Source: JALZHR01 sp036389695
Lineage (GTDB): Bacteria; Acidobacteriota; Blastocatellia; Pyrinomonadales; Pyrinomonadaceae
Length of the DNA stretch: 12,822 bases
Direction of reading: 5' to 3'
Assembly: GCA_036389695.1 (NCBI GenBank)
Contig: DASVWG010000431.1
Span: 1-12,822, forward strand
Below, piece after piece: positions 7,451 through 12,822 of this stretch. The notes below the pieces were generated by a model. The model had not been told where the DNA came from and made no database searches. It worked only from the letters and a program-made list of their open reading frames with translations. How positions within the stretch are numbered: the stretch's first letter is position 1; each line of letters opens with the position of its first letter. A program made the translations under genes and the position numbers.

Positions 7451-7535
7451 CGTGAATCGTGAATCGTCAATCGTGAATCGTAAACAGAGAAAGAGGTTTT
7501 CTATTTACGATTTACGTTTTACGATTCACGATTTC
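7451..7535. repeat. Inverted repeat of ATCGTGA/ATCGTAA units between murI and rph
   Basis: The left arm (7451-7487) is a tandem array of the heptamer-like unit GTGAATC. The right arm (7501-7535) is its imperfect reverse complement (about 23 of 27 positions nearest the loop). The right part encodes the last residues of MurI and its TAA stop (7512-7514), and the left arm ends 4 nt from the rph start codon. The repeat thus occupies the whole intercistronic spacer of a probable operon. Confidence 0.75.
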
Positions 7536-8381
7536 GTCTTTTCCAAATATTTCGATTGCTTCCAGCTTTGCGGGCTGACTGCCCAGAAATCTTTCGGCGA
7601 CGCGGGCGAAGCGTTCCGCCGCGTCCGTGACGTAAAAATGGTCGAGGTCGTCGCAAAGCCTGCGCTCACGATTATAATTGATTAAATCGTTATTGGCTAA
7701 ATCCTTGTCGCGCAAAAGCTTTGCCACTTCTTCGGCGGTCGCTTCGCCGGAATCGACTAAGGTTACGTTTTCGCCGACGGTTTGCTGAATCACTTCGCGC
7801 AAAATCGGGTAATGCGTGCAGCCTAAAACCAAAGCATTCGGCTGGAAGCGGACGATTTTTTGCAGATACTTGCGGGCGATGGAAAAAGTCTCCGGCTCGC
7901 GCGTCCAGTTTTCTTCCGCCAGCGGCACGAAAAGCGGGCAGGCGCTTTGCATAATTTCCACTTTCGCGGAAGCCTGCCGGATGGAAGCGGCGTAAGCATC
8001 GCTCTGCACGGTCGCTTCGGTGGCGATGACGGCGATTTTCGCCTCGCGTTCGTCTCTGGTGATTTCAACCGCTTTGCGCGCGCCGGGACCGATGACGCCG
8101 ACGACGTCCAAGCCGATTTTTTCGCGGATTTTCGGCAAAGCCAGCGCCGAAGCCGTGTTGCAGGCGACAACCAGCAGCTTGATTCCGCCCGAAGCCAGAA
8201 ACTCGGAATTTTCGATGGCGTAGCGCTCGACCGTCGCCAGCGATTTCGTGCCGTAAGGCACGCGCGCCGTGTCGCCGAGATAGACGAAACGCTCGTCCGG
8301 CAGGCGATTATGCAGCGCCCTGTAAACCGTTAAACCGCCGACGCCGCTGTCAAAAATTCCGATTGGTAGATTGTTCGCCAA
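7512..8381 (-). CDS. murI: Glutamate racemase
   Basis: The product has 289 aa. It interconverts L- and D-glutamate without cofactor (EC 5.1.1.3), supplying D-Glu for peptidoglycan stem peptides in the cytoplasm. The family signatures are intact: IGIFDSGVGGLTV (D11, S12), PYGTKS (43-47), ACNTASA with the first catalytic Cys (C74) and LGCTHYPIL with the second Cys (C188) and H190. The start codon is TTG (8381-8379): the only upstream codons before an in-frame stop are two ATT, and the conserved FDSG motif leaves no room for a later start. No good Shine-Dalgarno is visible. The last residues (about 280-289, DEIVNRKT) are encoded by an intergenic-type repeat and are probably not part of the fold. 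Likely co-transcribed with rph downstream. Confidence 0.95.
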   Translation of the reverse strand: MANNLPIGIFDSGVGGLTVYRALHNRLPDERFVYLGDTARVPYGTKSLATVERYAIENSEFLASGGIKLLVVACNTASALALPKIREKIGLDVVGVIGPGARKAVEITRDEREAKIAVIATEATVQSDAYAASIRQASAKVEIMQSACPLFVPLAEENWTREPETFSIARKYLQKIVRFQPNALVLGCTHYPILREVIQQTVGENVTLVDSGEATAEEVAKLLRDKDLANNDLINYNRERRLCDDLDHFYVTDAAERFARVAERFLGSQPAKLEAIEIFGKDEIVNRKT

Positions 8382-8466
8382 AATAATTTATTAAAAGAAA
8401 ATTTGCCTTGCTTGTAAGACTACAAAAAACGCTGTTTTTGAGCAACCAACCCGATATTTTTCCGCC

Positions 8467-8597
8467 GCCGGAATTTCGGTTTCCGGCAGAGTATCAGATT
8501 AATTCACAGGGCGATACAAATCAATAATCGCCGGTACCCGTTGCCGGAATTTACGATTTTAAAAGTTTTTTAGATTCAGATAATTACGCCCTGCGAA
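8467..8597 (+). promoter_or_regulatory. Candidate activator-binding region upstream of the sigma-54 promoter
   Basis: Repeated motifs lie 35-165 nt upstream of the predicted start site. GCCGGAATTT occurs twice in direct orientation (8467-8476 and 8543-8552), and the reverse complement TTCCGGC is at 8481-8487, forming a 7-bp hairpin with the first copy. TTC-A/G-CAGGGCG occurs as an inverted pair (8503-8513 and 8587-8597). Sigma-54 promoters need enhancer-binding activators at about this distance, so these are candidate sites; this is inference. The 361-nt spacer 8382-8742 holds this region, the promoter at 8605-8620 and the ribosome binding site; I see no gene in it. Confidence 0.35.
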
Positions 8598-8604
8598 CAA
8601 TTTT

Positions 8605-8620
8605 TTGGCACGGAGTTTGC
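8605..8620 (+). promoter_or_regulatory. Sigma-54 (RpoN) promoter
   Basis: TTGGCACG (8605-8612), a 4-nt spacer, then TTGC (8617-8620) matches the established -24/-12 consensus TTGGCACG-N4-TTGC at every specified base. The invariant GG (8607-8608) and GC (8619-8620) are separated by the required 10 nt. Transcription would begin near 8632, giving a leader of about 110 nt for the gene at 8743. No convincing sigma-70 alternative was found between 8640 and 8740. Confidence 0.65.
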
Positions 8621-8731
8621 GAAGCTTTAGAGCAGAATGATTGGAAATAATTCAAATCCAATCGTTGAAAAAAGAATTGCCCTTTACATTTTTTATAGGG
8701 ATTCGGAAGGCGGGGCAATGAGCAAGAATCA

Positions 8732-8737
8732 GGGAGG
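8732..8737 (+). promoter_or_regulatory. Strong Shine-Dalgarno for the 8743 gene
   Basis: GGGAGG lies 5 nt before ATG 8743, a near-ideal ribosome binding site. It also rules out the overlapping frame that opens at 8637 as the translated one. Confidence 0.75.
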
Positions 8738-8742
8738 TTATC

Positions 8743-9291
8743 ATGAAATTAAATGTTTTGAAACGAACGGCGGCAATCGGGGCTTTAGGTTTATTTGCCT
8801 TACTCGGAACCGGCGAAATCGCCAATGCCCAGACTTACAGGGATTACAGAGACTACGAAAGAGCGCAGCGCAGAGCGCAGCGGCAATACGAAAGACAGCA
8901 GACACAATACTACAGACAACAACAGAGAGCTTACAATCAACGTTATCGCGTTTACAGCAGCGGTAGATATTACCAGACGGACGAGCGCGGCGTCGAACTG
9001 CTCAGACAAGCAGTAAACCGTGGCTATCAGCAGGGCTTCCGCGCCGGACAGGCTGACCGAGGCTACAGACGCGGATACAATTACGGCGGCTTATCGATGT
9101 ATCGAAGCGGAAACTACGGTTATCAGAGCTACGTCGATTCGAGCCAATACCGTTATTATTTCCAGCAAGGTTTTCAACGCGGTTATGAAGATGGTTATTA
9201 CAGCCGCAACCGTTACGGTTACAATTCCAACGGCGGTTTGAATATTTTAGGTAATATTCTGTCGGGAATTCTTAACATTTCTTCTTACTAG
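8743..9291 (+). CDS. Secreted Tyr/Gln/Arg-rich protein with internal repeat
   Basis: The product has 182 aa. A signal peptide spans residues 1-29 or so (basic MKLNVLKR, hydrophobic 10-22, ANA-Q cleavage site near 29/30). The mature part is low-complexity and rich in Tyr, Arg, Gln and Gly. Residues 31-70 are a charged RDY/QRR/QQ stretch that could be helical or disordered. Two related segments follow: GYQQGFRAGQADRGYRRGY (94-112) and FQQGFQRGYEDGYYSRNRYG (140-159), both of the pattern QQGF-x2-G. The C-terminus (164-182, GGLNILGNILSGILNISSY) is amphipathic. I recognise no named family. The sigma-54 promoter suggests regulated, perhaps stress- or surface-linked, expression of an envelope or extracellular matrix protein; that is inference. 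The codon use (many AAC, TAC, CGT) suggests high expression. Confidence 0.85.
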   Translation: MKLNVLKRTAAIGALGLFALLGTGEIANAQTYRDYRDYERAQRRAQRQYERQQTQYYRQQQRAYNQRYRVYSSGRYYQTDERGVELLRQAVNRGYQQGFRAGQADRGYRRGYNYGGLSMYRSGNYGYQSYVDSSQYRYYFQQGFQRGYEDGYYSRNRYGYNSNGGLNILGNILSGILNISSY

Positions 9292-9323
9292 GAAGTTTAA
9301 CGGCAATCAGTAATTTTTAGGAA

Positions 9324-9363
9324 AAAGCGAAAGGCGGCTAAATTAATAGCCGCCTTTCGCTTT
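9324..9363 (+). terminator. Rho-independent-type hairpin after the 8743 gene
   Basis: A perfect 17-bp stem (9324-9340 with 9347-9363; core GCGAAAGGCGGCTA) closes a 6-nt AATTAA loop, 32 nt after the stop codon. The tail is T-rich on both strands (TTTCTATTT on plus, CTTTTTCC on minus), so it may act in both directions between the convergent 8743 gene and ssrA. Confidence 0.8.
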
Positions 9364-9385
9364 CTATTTATGATTATCCAAAAAG

Positions 9386-9423
9386 CAAAAGACCCGGAAC
9401 GCCCACAAATTCCGGGTCTTTTG
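9386..9423 (-). terminator. Hairpin terminator, probably for ssrA, bidirectional
   Basis: A perfect 14-bp stem (9386-9399 with 9410-9423; core AAAGACCCGGAA) encloses a 10-nt loop. It is followed by CTTTTTGG on the minus strand and by TTGTTTT on the plus strand. It lies about 110 nt beyond the 3' end of ssrA and is the first strong hairpin in that direction. It could also back up the plus-strand terminator at 9324. Confidence 0.7.
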
Positions 9424-9533
9424 TTGTTTTCCCACTAGGAGTAAAACAAGTTATCGAAGACCATTTCCGGTTTCGACTTAAGCAGGAAATATCTATTAGA
9501 GATTGTTTTCCAGAAATTAAAAAAAATTTTAGA

Positions 9534-9903
9534 TGGAGGCGGCGGGAATCGAACCCGCATCCAAAGGTTGCGACCAGTAGACTCTACACGTTTATTCAAT
9601 TTGCTTAAAGTTTCGCCCGTAAAAAGTCAGCAAACTGACAAAACCTTTTTACGGACTAGCCCGACTGACGTTTCGCTCGCGTCCGCAGGCGGTGGACGCG
9701 CGCTAGCTTGAACTGAGTTATGCCTCAATCGGTCGCTTCAAGCTGACTTCCGTTGAGACACTTGTGGTTAGCTTTTAAACTAAGCAGCAAGAGCTAATTC
9801 TTGATTAGCATTTGTGTTTTGCATGTTTTTTTAACGAGCTAACAAGCAAGCCCGACGTGCATCCAAAGATCTATACAAGCCCCTGTCGAAGCCTGTCGCC
9901 CCC
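9534..9903 (-). ncRNA. ssrA: Transfer-messenger RNA (tmRNA)
   Basis: The gene is about 370 nt. The 5' end (from 9903) reads GGGGGCGACAGGCTTCGACA and the 3' end carries the T-arm GCGGGTTCGATTCCCGC followed by CGCCTCC and discriminator A (9534). The 5' GGGGGCG and 3' CGCCTCC pair over 7 bp with one G-U. CCA is not encoded (next bases TCT) and must be added. The tag region at 9822-9780 ends in codons for ELALAA and a TAG stop. tmRNA with SmpB rescues stalled ribosomes and tags nascent chains for proteolysis. The expected resume codon GCA (9822-9820) is one base out of frame with this tag. A hairpin typical of the pseudoknot domain (GTCAG-TTTG-CTGAC with a GTAAAAAGG/CTTTTTAC outer stem) lies around 9620-9655. 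Confidence 0.95.
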
Positions 9904-9921
9904 AAAAGTTGAAGGAAAGCT

Positions 9922-9927
9922 ATTCTA
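9922..9927 (-). promoter_or_regulatory. Possible -10 element of the ssrA promoter
   Basis: TAGAAT on the minus strand (9927-9922) lies 18 nt before the mature 5' end of tmRNA, allowing a short leader removed by RNase P. The -35 region (TTAGTT at 17 bp) is poor. The spacer between ssrA and the 10069 gene (9904-10068) holds nothing else that I recognise. Confidence 0.35.
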
Positions 9928-10068
9928 CAACATATTTGATGAAAAACTAAACCGCCGGTTTGCCCGTCGTGTTTGCAAAGATAAACCACGACACGACGAA
10001 AATTAAACGTCTAAGCAAATCGCCTATTTTCTTTATCGCGCTGGTTTTACGCCTTTTGGTTGTAAAAG

Positions 10069-10404
10069 TTAATACAACAGAATGACTTGGAAATAATCGT
10101 TTACGTCGGTAACCGTATTTGAATTAGCATTAGTCAGCTCAATCAGATGTGTATCATAGCTTAGGTATTCAACCGGAATAAAAGTTGTTTTCATCGTTTG
10201 GTGGCTGGCGTTCACGTTAGCAAAACACTGAGCTGTCCCGATGACATTGCCGTCAAGGCTTAAACTAACTCCGATTAAAGTCGCCGCATTTTGAGTCCAT
10301 GCAGTTGCAGTTAGAACAAACGTTGCCGGACCTTCGAGCGGTGATTGGAATTTAACCGATTGCGGAAGTGCTCCTGAACCGTCAAAAATTACTAAAGCTC
10401 CCAT
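10069..10404 (-). CDS. Small beta-rich protein of unknown function
   Basis: The product has 111 aa. The start ATG (10404-10402) is well supported by an upstream AGAGGAGA ribosome binding site about 6 nt away. There is no signal peptide and no membrane segment. The sequence alternates hydrophobic and polar residues (FVLTATAWTQNAATLIGVSLSLDGN; then THLIELTNANSNTVTDVNDYFQVILLY), which suggests a compact all-beta fold such as a jelly roll. There is a single Cys, in AQCFANVNA. I recognise no family; lectin-like, virion-like or encapsulated-protein roles would all be guesses. Base composition is clearly more AT-rich and third positions are less GC-biased than in neighbouring genes, which may mean recent acquisition or a different expression class. 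It stands alone on its strand next to ssrA. Confidence 0.75.
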   Translation of the reverse strand: MGALVIFDGSGALPQSVKFQSPLEGPATFVLTATAWTQNAATLIGVSLSLDGNVIGTAQCFANVNASHQTMKTTFIPVEYLSYDTHLIELTNANSNTVTDVNDYFQVILLY

Positions 10405-10666
10405 TATTTTTCTCCTCTGTTTAATAAGAAATTTGAATAGATACGAAAACGCGCAAGCGACGCGTATGGAAGACTTCGCCGTTTATTTTTCGGTTACTGC
10501 TTTTGCTTTTAATTGTGCGGAGTCTAACAATTATCGTTCGGCGTGTCAATGCCGAACCAGACGGCTAATATTAATTTTATATTAATCCTATTGCCGTTCA
10601 TTTTATCATTTTTTGCCGCAAAAGCTGCACGTTTGTGCAACCTGCGCGGTCGGTTTTATCATCTTT

Positions 10667-10682
10667 AAATTACCGGTAATTT
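10667..10682. promoter_or_regulatory. 16-bp perfect palindrome, possible operator
   Basis: AAATTACCGGTAATTT is a perfect 16-bp dyad centred on ACCGGT, about 114 nt upstream of the 10796 start codon and upstream of both promoter-like sequences. Its size and symmetry fit a dimeric regulator site. As RNA it would be a loopless hairpin followed by T, so a minor terminator role is the alternative. Confidence 0.35.
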
Positions 10683-10765
10683 TTTATTCCCTCATTAACT
10701 TTGACTTTCGGGTTAAGTTAATATAAACAGTTACCTTCCAAGCAGGGCGTTTCACATTTTTACAT

Positions 10766-10771
10766 TATAAT
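10766..10771 (+). promoter_or_regulatory. Consensus -10 element before the Asp-box gene
   Basis: A perfect TATAAT (10766-10771) lies 24 nt before the ATG at 10796, with the ribosome binding site AGGAGA (10785-10790) in between. No good -35 is present at 16-18 bp, so an activator may be needed, or transcription may come from the TTTGAC/TATAAA pair further upstream. Confidence 0.4.
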
Positions 10772-10795
10772 TTAAAGACTTTTCAGGAGATTTGT

Positions 10796-12822
10796 ATGAA
10801 TCGCGTTTTACGCCTGCCGTTTCCGGCAAAAGCCGCAGTCATTTTATTTTTATTTACAGGTATTATCTTTGTCGTCAGCCTGCAATTTAAGCCGGGCGGA
10901 AAACCTCCGCTTCACCAGCCGAAAAACGCCGACGAGTTTGAAGAAAACGCCGAAGCGCGCAATGAATGGTTTATGCGCGAAAGAACTTTTCCGACCGGCG
11001 AGCTTCCCGTCGATGCGCGACGCCGGGCTTGGGAAGAGCGTCCCGTCGCGCGACTGAGCGAATCGGCAGTCGCCGCGCCGGTCTGGCAATCAATCGGACC
11101 GCGCGCGACCGAATCGGAGATTCCGAATTGGGGATTAACCAGCGGGCGCATCAATGCCATCGCCGTTTCGCCTTCGAACCCGCAGCTTATTTTAATCGGC
11201 GCGGCGACGGGCGGAATCTGGCGCTCGATTGACGGCGGCGCGAATTTTTCCCCGATGACGGACACGCAGGTGGATTTATCGGTCGGCTCGATTGCCTTCG
11301 CGCCGAGCGACAATTCCGTCGTTTACGCGGGAATGGGCGACAAATCCAGCAATTATTTCGGCAGCGGCGTTTTGAAATCGACGGACGGCGGGCAAACGTG
11401 GACGCGCGTCAGCAACGCAAGCTTGCCGTCGCCGGGCAGAGTCTCGCAAATCGCGGTCGATTCCGCCAACCCGAACCGCGTTTACGTCGCGCAGTATTCC
11501 AATCGTTCAGGCAACAACACCTTTTCGAGCGGATTTTATTATTCGACCGACGGCGGCGTGAGCTGGACGAAAACCATCAGCGGCTTAGCCAGAGATTTGA
11601 TTAAACATCCGACGCAAGCCAACACGCTCTATCTGGGAATGGCGCGCGTGGACAACGCGGTTCCGACGACGGGCGGCGTTTTTAAATCCGACAACGGCGG
11701 GCAAACGTGGACGCGCATTTACAGCTCGCCGTATGCCAATACGGCAAATATCAAAATCGCGGTCACGGCTGCCGCGCCGCAATCGATTTACGTTTTGTCC
11801 GGCTCGACCAGTCCGGCTGGCGCGCGGCTCGAAACCAGCGCCAACGAAGGCGGGATGTGGACGAATCAAGGTTCGAATTTCGACATCGGACAGCTCAGCT
11901 ACAACTTTTACCTGTTCGTTCATCCGACCGACCCGAACACAATCTACGTCGGCACGCGCGACCTGTGGCGCTCGACCAACGGCGGCGTGAATTTTACAAA
12001 CATCACCAACAATTTTTCCCTGAGCGGCTCTTATAATCCTTTTAATTCGAGAGCGCATCCCGACCAGCATCATTTTTATATCTCGCAGACCAATCCGAGC
12101 CTGATTTATCTGGCGAACGACGGCGGATTTTATCGCTCGACGGACGGCGCGAACAGCTTTGAATCGCTTAACGCGACTCTGAATCTGACGATGTTTACCA
12201 GCATGGATTTGCACCCGACCGACCCGTCGCGCACTTACGGCGGCACGCAGGACAACGGTAATCAACGTCGGCGCGGCGCGGCAATGTGGCAGGAATTTAT
12301 CAGCGGCGACGGCGGGCAAGTCGTGGTTGACCCGGTCGACCCGAGCATTGTCTATGCGACATACATCAGGCACTATGTCGACCGTTGGCGAAACAACGCG
12401 GATACCTATGAATTGCCAATCGGAACCCCCGCGACTTTCAATAACGATTTGGTCGCGTTTTACCCGCCGTTTGTCGGCAATGACGTCAACTCGAATCTTT
12501 ATTTCGGAACCTACCGGCTTTACATCAGCACCAATCGCGGCTCGACCTGGACGCCGTCCGCCGGAGCGCAGGATTTGACTTTCGGCTTTGCCCTCGGCGA
12601 CGTGCTGTCGGCAATTGCCGTCGCAAAATCGGATACGAACGTGATTTACACCGGCTCGGCGCAGGGCAGAGCGATGATCAGCACGACCGGCGGAACGAGC
12701 TTTACGCAAATCACGAACGGCTTGCCGAATCGTTTTATCAAAAGCATCGTCGTCAGCCCGTCCAATCCGAGCGTCGCTTATCTGACGGTTTCGGGCTTCG
12801 ATTCCGGTCACGTTTTCAAAAC
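10796..12822 (+). CDS. Asp-box (BNR) beta-propeller envelope protein, 3' truncated
   Basis: The open frame runs 675 codons to the window edge with no stop, so the gene continues. ATG 10796 is preceded by AGGAGA 5 nt upstream. Residues about 9-30 form a hydrophobic N-terminal anchor or signal sequence, followed by a Pro/charged linker to about residue 95. From WQSIGP onward come repeated blades of the VPS10/sortilin-sialidase type. Asp-box motifs S-x-D/N-x-G-x-x-W/F start at residues 144, 195, 250, 298, 348, 393, 448, 578 and 629, often preceded by 'hP-(T/S)NP..hY' units (for example HPTDPNTIYVGT, DPVDPSIVYAT). Such proteins are extracytoplasmic; glycan or protein binding, or peptide or polysaccharide hydrolysis, is possible, but no catalytic sialidase set is evident. 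Large relatives often end in sorting or Ig-like domains beyond this window. Confidence 0.9.
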   Translation, partial: MNRVLRLPFPAKAAVILFLFTGIIFVVSLQFKPGGKPPLHQPKNADEFEENAEARNEWFMRERTFPTGELPVDARRRAWEERPVARLSESAVAAPVWQSIGPRATESEIPNWGLTSGRINAIAVSPSNPQLILIGAATGGIWRSIDGGANFSPMTDTQVDLSVGSIAFAPSDNSVVYAGMGDKSSNYFGSGVLKSTDGGQTWTRVSNASLPSPGRVSQIAVDSANPNRVYVAQYSNRSGNNTFSSGFYYSTDGGVSWTKTISGLARDLIKHPTQANTLYLGMARVDNAVPTTGGVFKSDNGGQTWTRIYSSPYANTANIKIAVTAAAPQSIYVLSGSTSPAGARLETSANEGGMWTNQGSNFDIGQLSYNFYLFVHPTDPNTIYVGTRDLWRSTNGGVNFTNITNNFSLSGSYNPFNSRAHPDQHHFYISQTNPSLIYLANDGGFYRSTDGANSFESLNATLNLTMFTSMDLHPTDPSRTYGGTQDNGNQRRRGAAMWQEFISGDGGQVVVDPVDPSIVYATYIRHYVDRWRNNADTYELPIGTPATFNNDLVAFYPPFVGNDVNSNLYFGTYRLYISTNRGSTWTPSAGAQDLTFGFALGDVLSAIAVAKSDTNVIYTGSAQGRAMISTTGGTSFTQITNGLPNRFIKSIVVSPSNPSVAYLTVSGFDSGHVFK

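Larger units (their letters stand above)
10405..10795. other. AT-rich divergent spacer with palindromes
   Basis: This 391-nt gap separates two divergent genes and contains no convincing ORF. It holds a GTTCGGC/GCCGAAC hairpin (10536-10542 with 10551-10557), a 16-bp perfect palindrome (10667-10682), an imperfect TTAACTT...AAGTTAA pair around 10695-10721 that overlaps a TTTGAC-16-TATAAA promoter-like pair (10700-10727), and the TATAAT at 10766. It is probably a shared regulatory region. Confidence 0.5.

Noticed and set aside
8637..8966. 109-codon frame overlapping the start of the 8743 gene
   Set aside because: It has no ribosome binding site, its composition is random, and it conflicts with the strong site and signal peptide of the 8743 gene.
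9534..9560. tRNA-like T-arm and acceptor at the minus strand
   Set aside because: No anticodon arm is adjacent. The matching 5' acceptor half is about 360 nt away with a tag ORF between them, so it is tmRNA and not a tRNA.
9812..10006. 64-codon plus-strand frame across the ssrA 5' end
   Set aside because: It overlaps the conserved tmRNA 5' domain and has no ribosome binding site or recognisable content.
9400..10068. Genomic island integrated at ssrA
   Set aside because: Although ssrA is a common attachment site, there is no integrase and no duplicated ssrA 3' end in the window, and the AT-rich gene lies on the 5' side rather than the 3' side.
11585..12811. 408-codon open frame on the minus strand
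   Set aside because: It lies wholly antisense to the Asp-box gene, whose blade motifs are unmistakable. The antisense product is Arg/Ala/Val-rich with no domain, an effect of GC-biased third positions.

Overview
The window is about half G+C. It reads as a chromosomal segment of a Gram-negative-type, aerobic bacterium. The best guess is Acidobacteriota, class Blastocatellia (Pyrinomonadaceae-like). This rests on pattern recognition only: a VIT/VWA protein carrying a piece that looks like an acidobacterial TonB-receptor plug, a large Asp-box propeller protein, and intergenic spacers filled with inverted 'acagggataaca' and 'gccacagagaa' type repeats. No database search was possible.

Layout. 98-688 (+): small exported or membrane protein of unknown function. 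769-1773 (+): polytopic membrane protein with three H-x3-E motifs. 2096-4834 (+): exported VIT-VWA protein with a TonB C-terminal-like domain. 5014-6576 (+): respiratory glycerol-3-phosphate dehydrogenase, glpD. Facing it on the minus strand are rph (7446-6727) and murI (8381-7512), probably one murI-rph transcription unit. 8743-9291 (+): secreted Tyr/Gln/Arg-rich protein behind a near-consensus sigma-54 promoter. 9903-9534 (-): tmRNA gene ssrA, which converges on the 8743 gene across two strong hairpins. 10404-10069 (-): AT-richer small protein of unknown function. 10796 to the right edge (+): large membrane-anchored or exported Asp-box beta-propeller protein, truncated by the window.

The genes do not form one pathway. 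They combine housekeeping functions (glycerol-3-phosphate oxidation, D-glutamate supply for peptidoglycan, tRNA 3' trimming, ribosome rescue) with lineage-specific envelope proteins. No CRISPR array, transposase, integrase, rRNA or tRNA gene is visible.

Most notable points: (1) the tmRNA tag reads out of frame from the expected GCA resume codon because of one apparent extra A, and removing it gives a canonical ANTNANQELALAA tag; (2) a sigma-54 promoter with upstream repeated motifs precedes the secreted Tyr-rich protein; (3) five successive spacers from 686 to 7535 each hold a long inverted repeat of a different or diverged family, and two of these replace the normal Shine-Dalgarno region and supply the upstream stop codon; (4) a TonB-receptor plug-like peptide lies inside a VIT-VWA-TonB_C protein.
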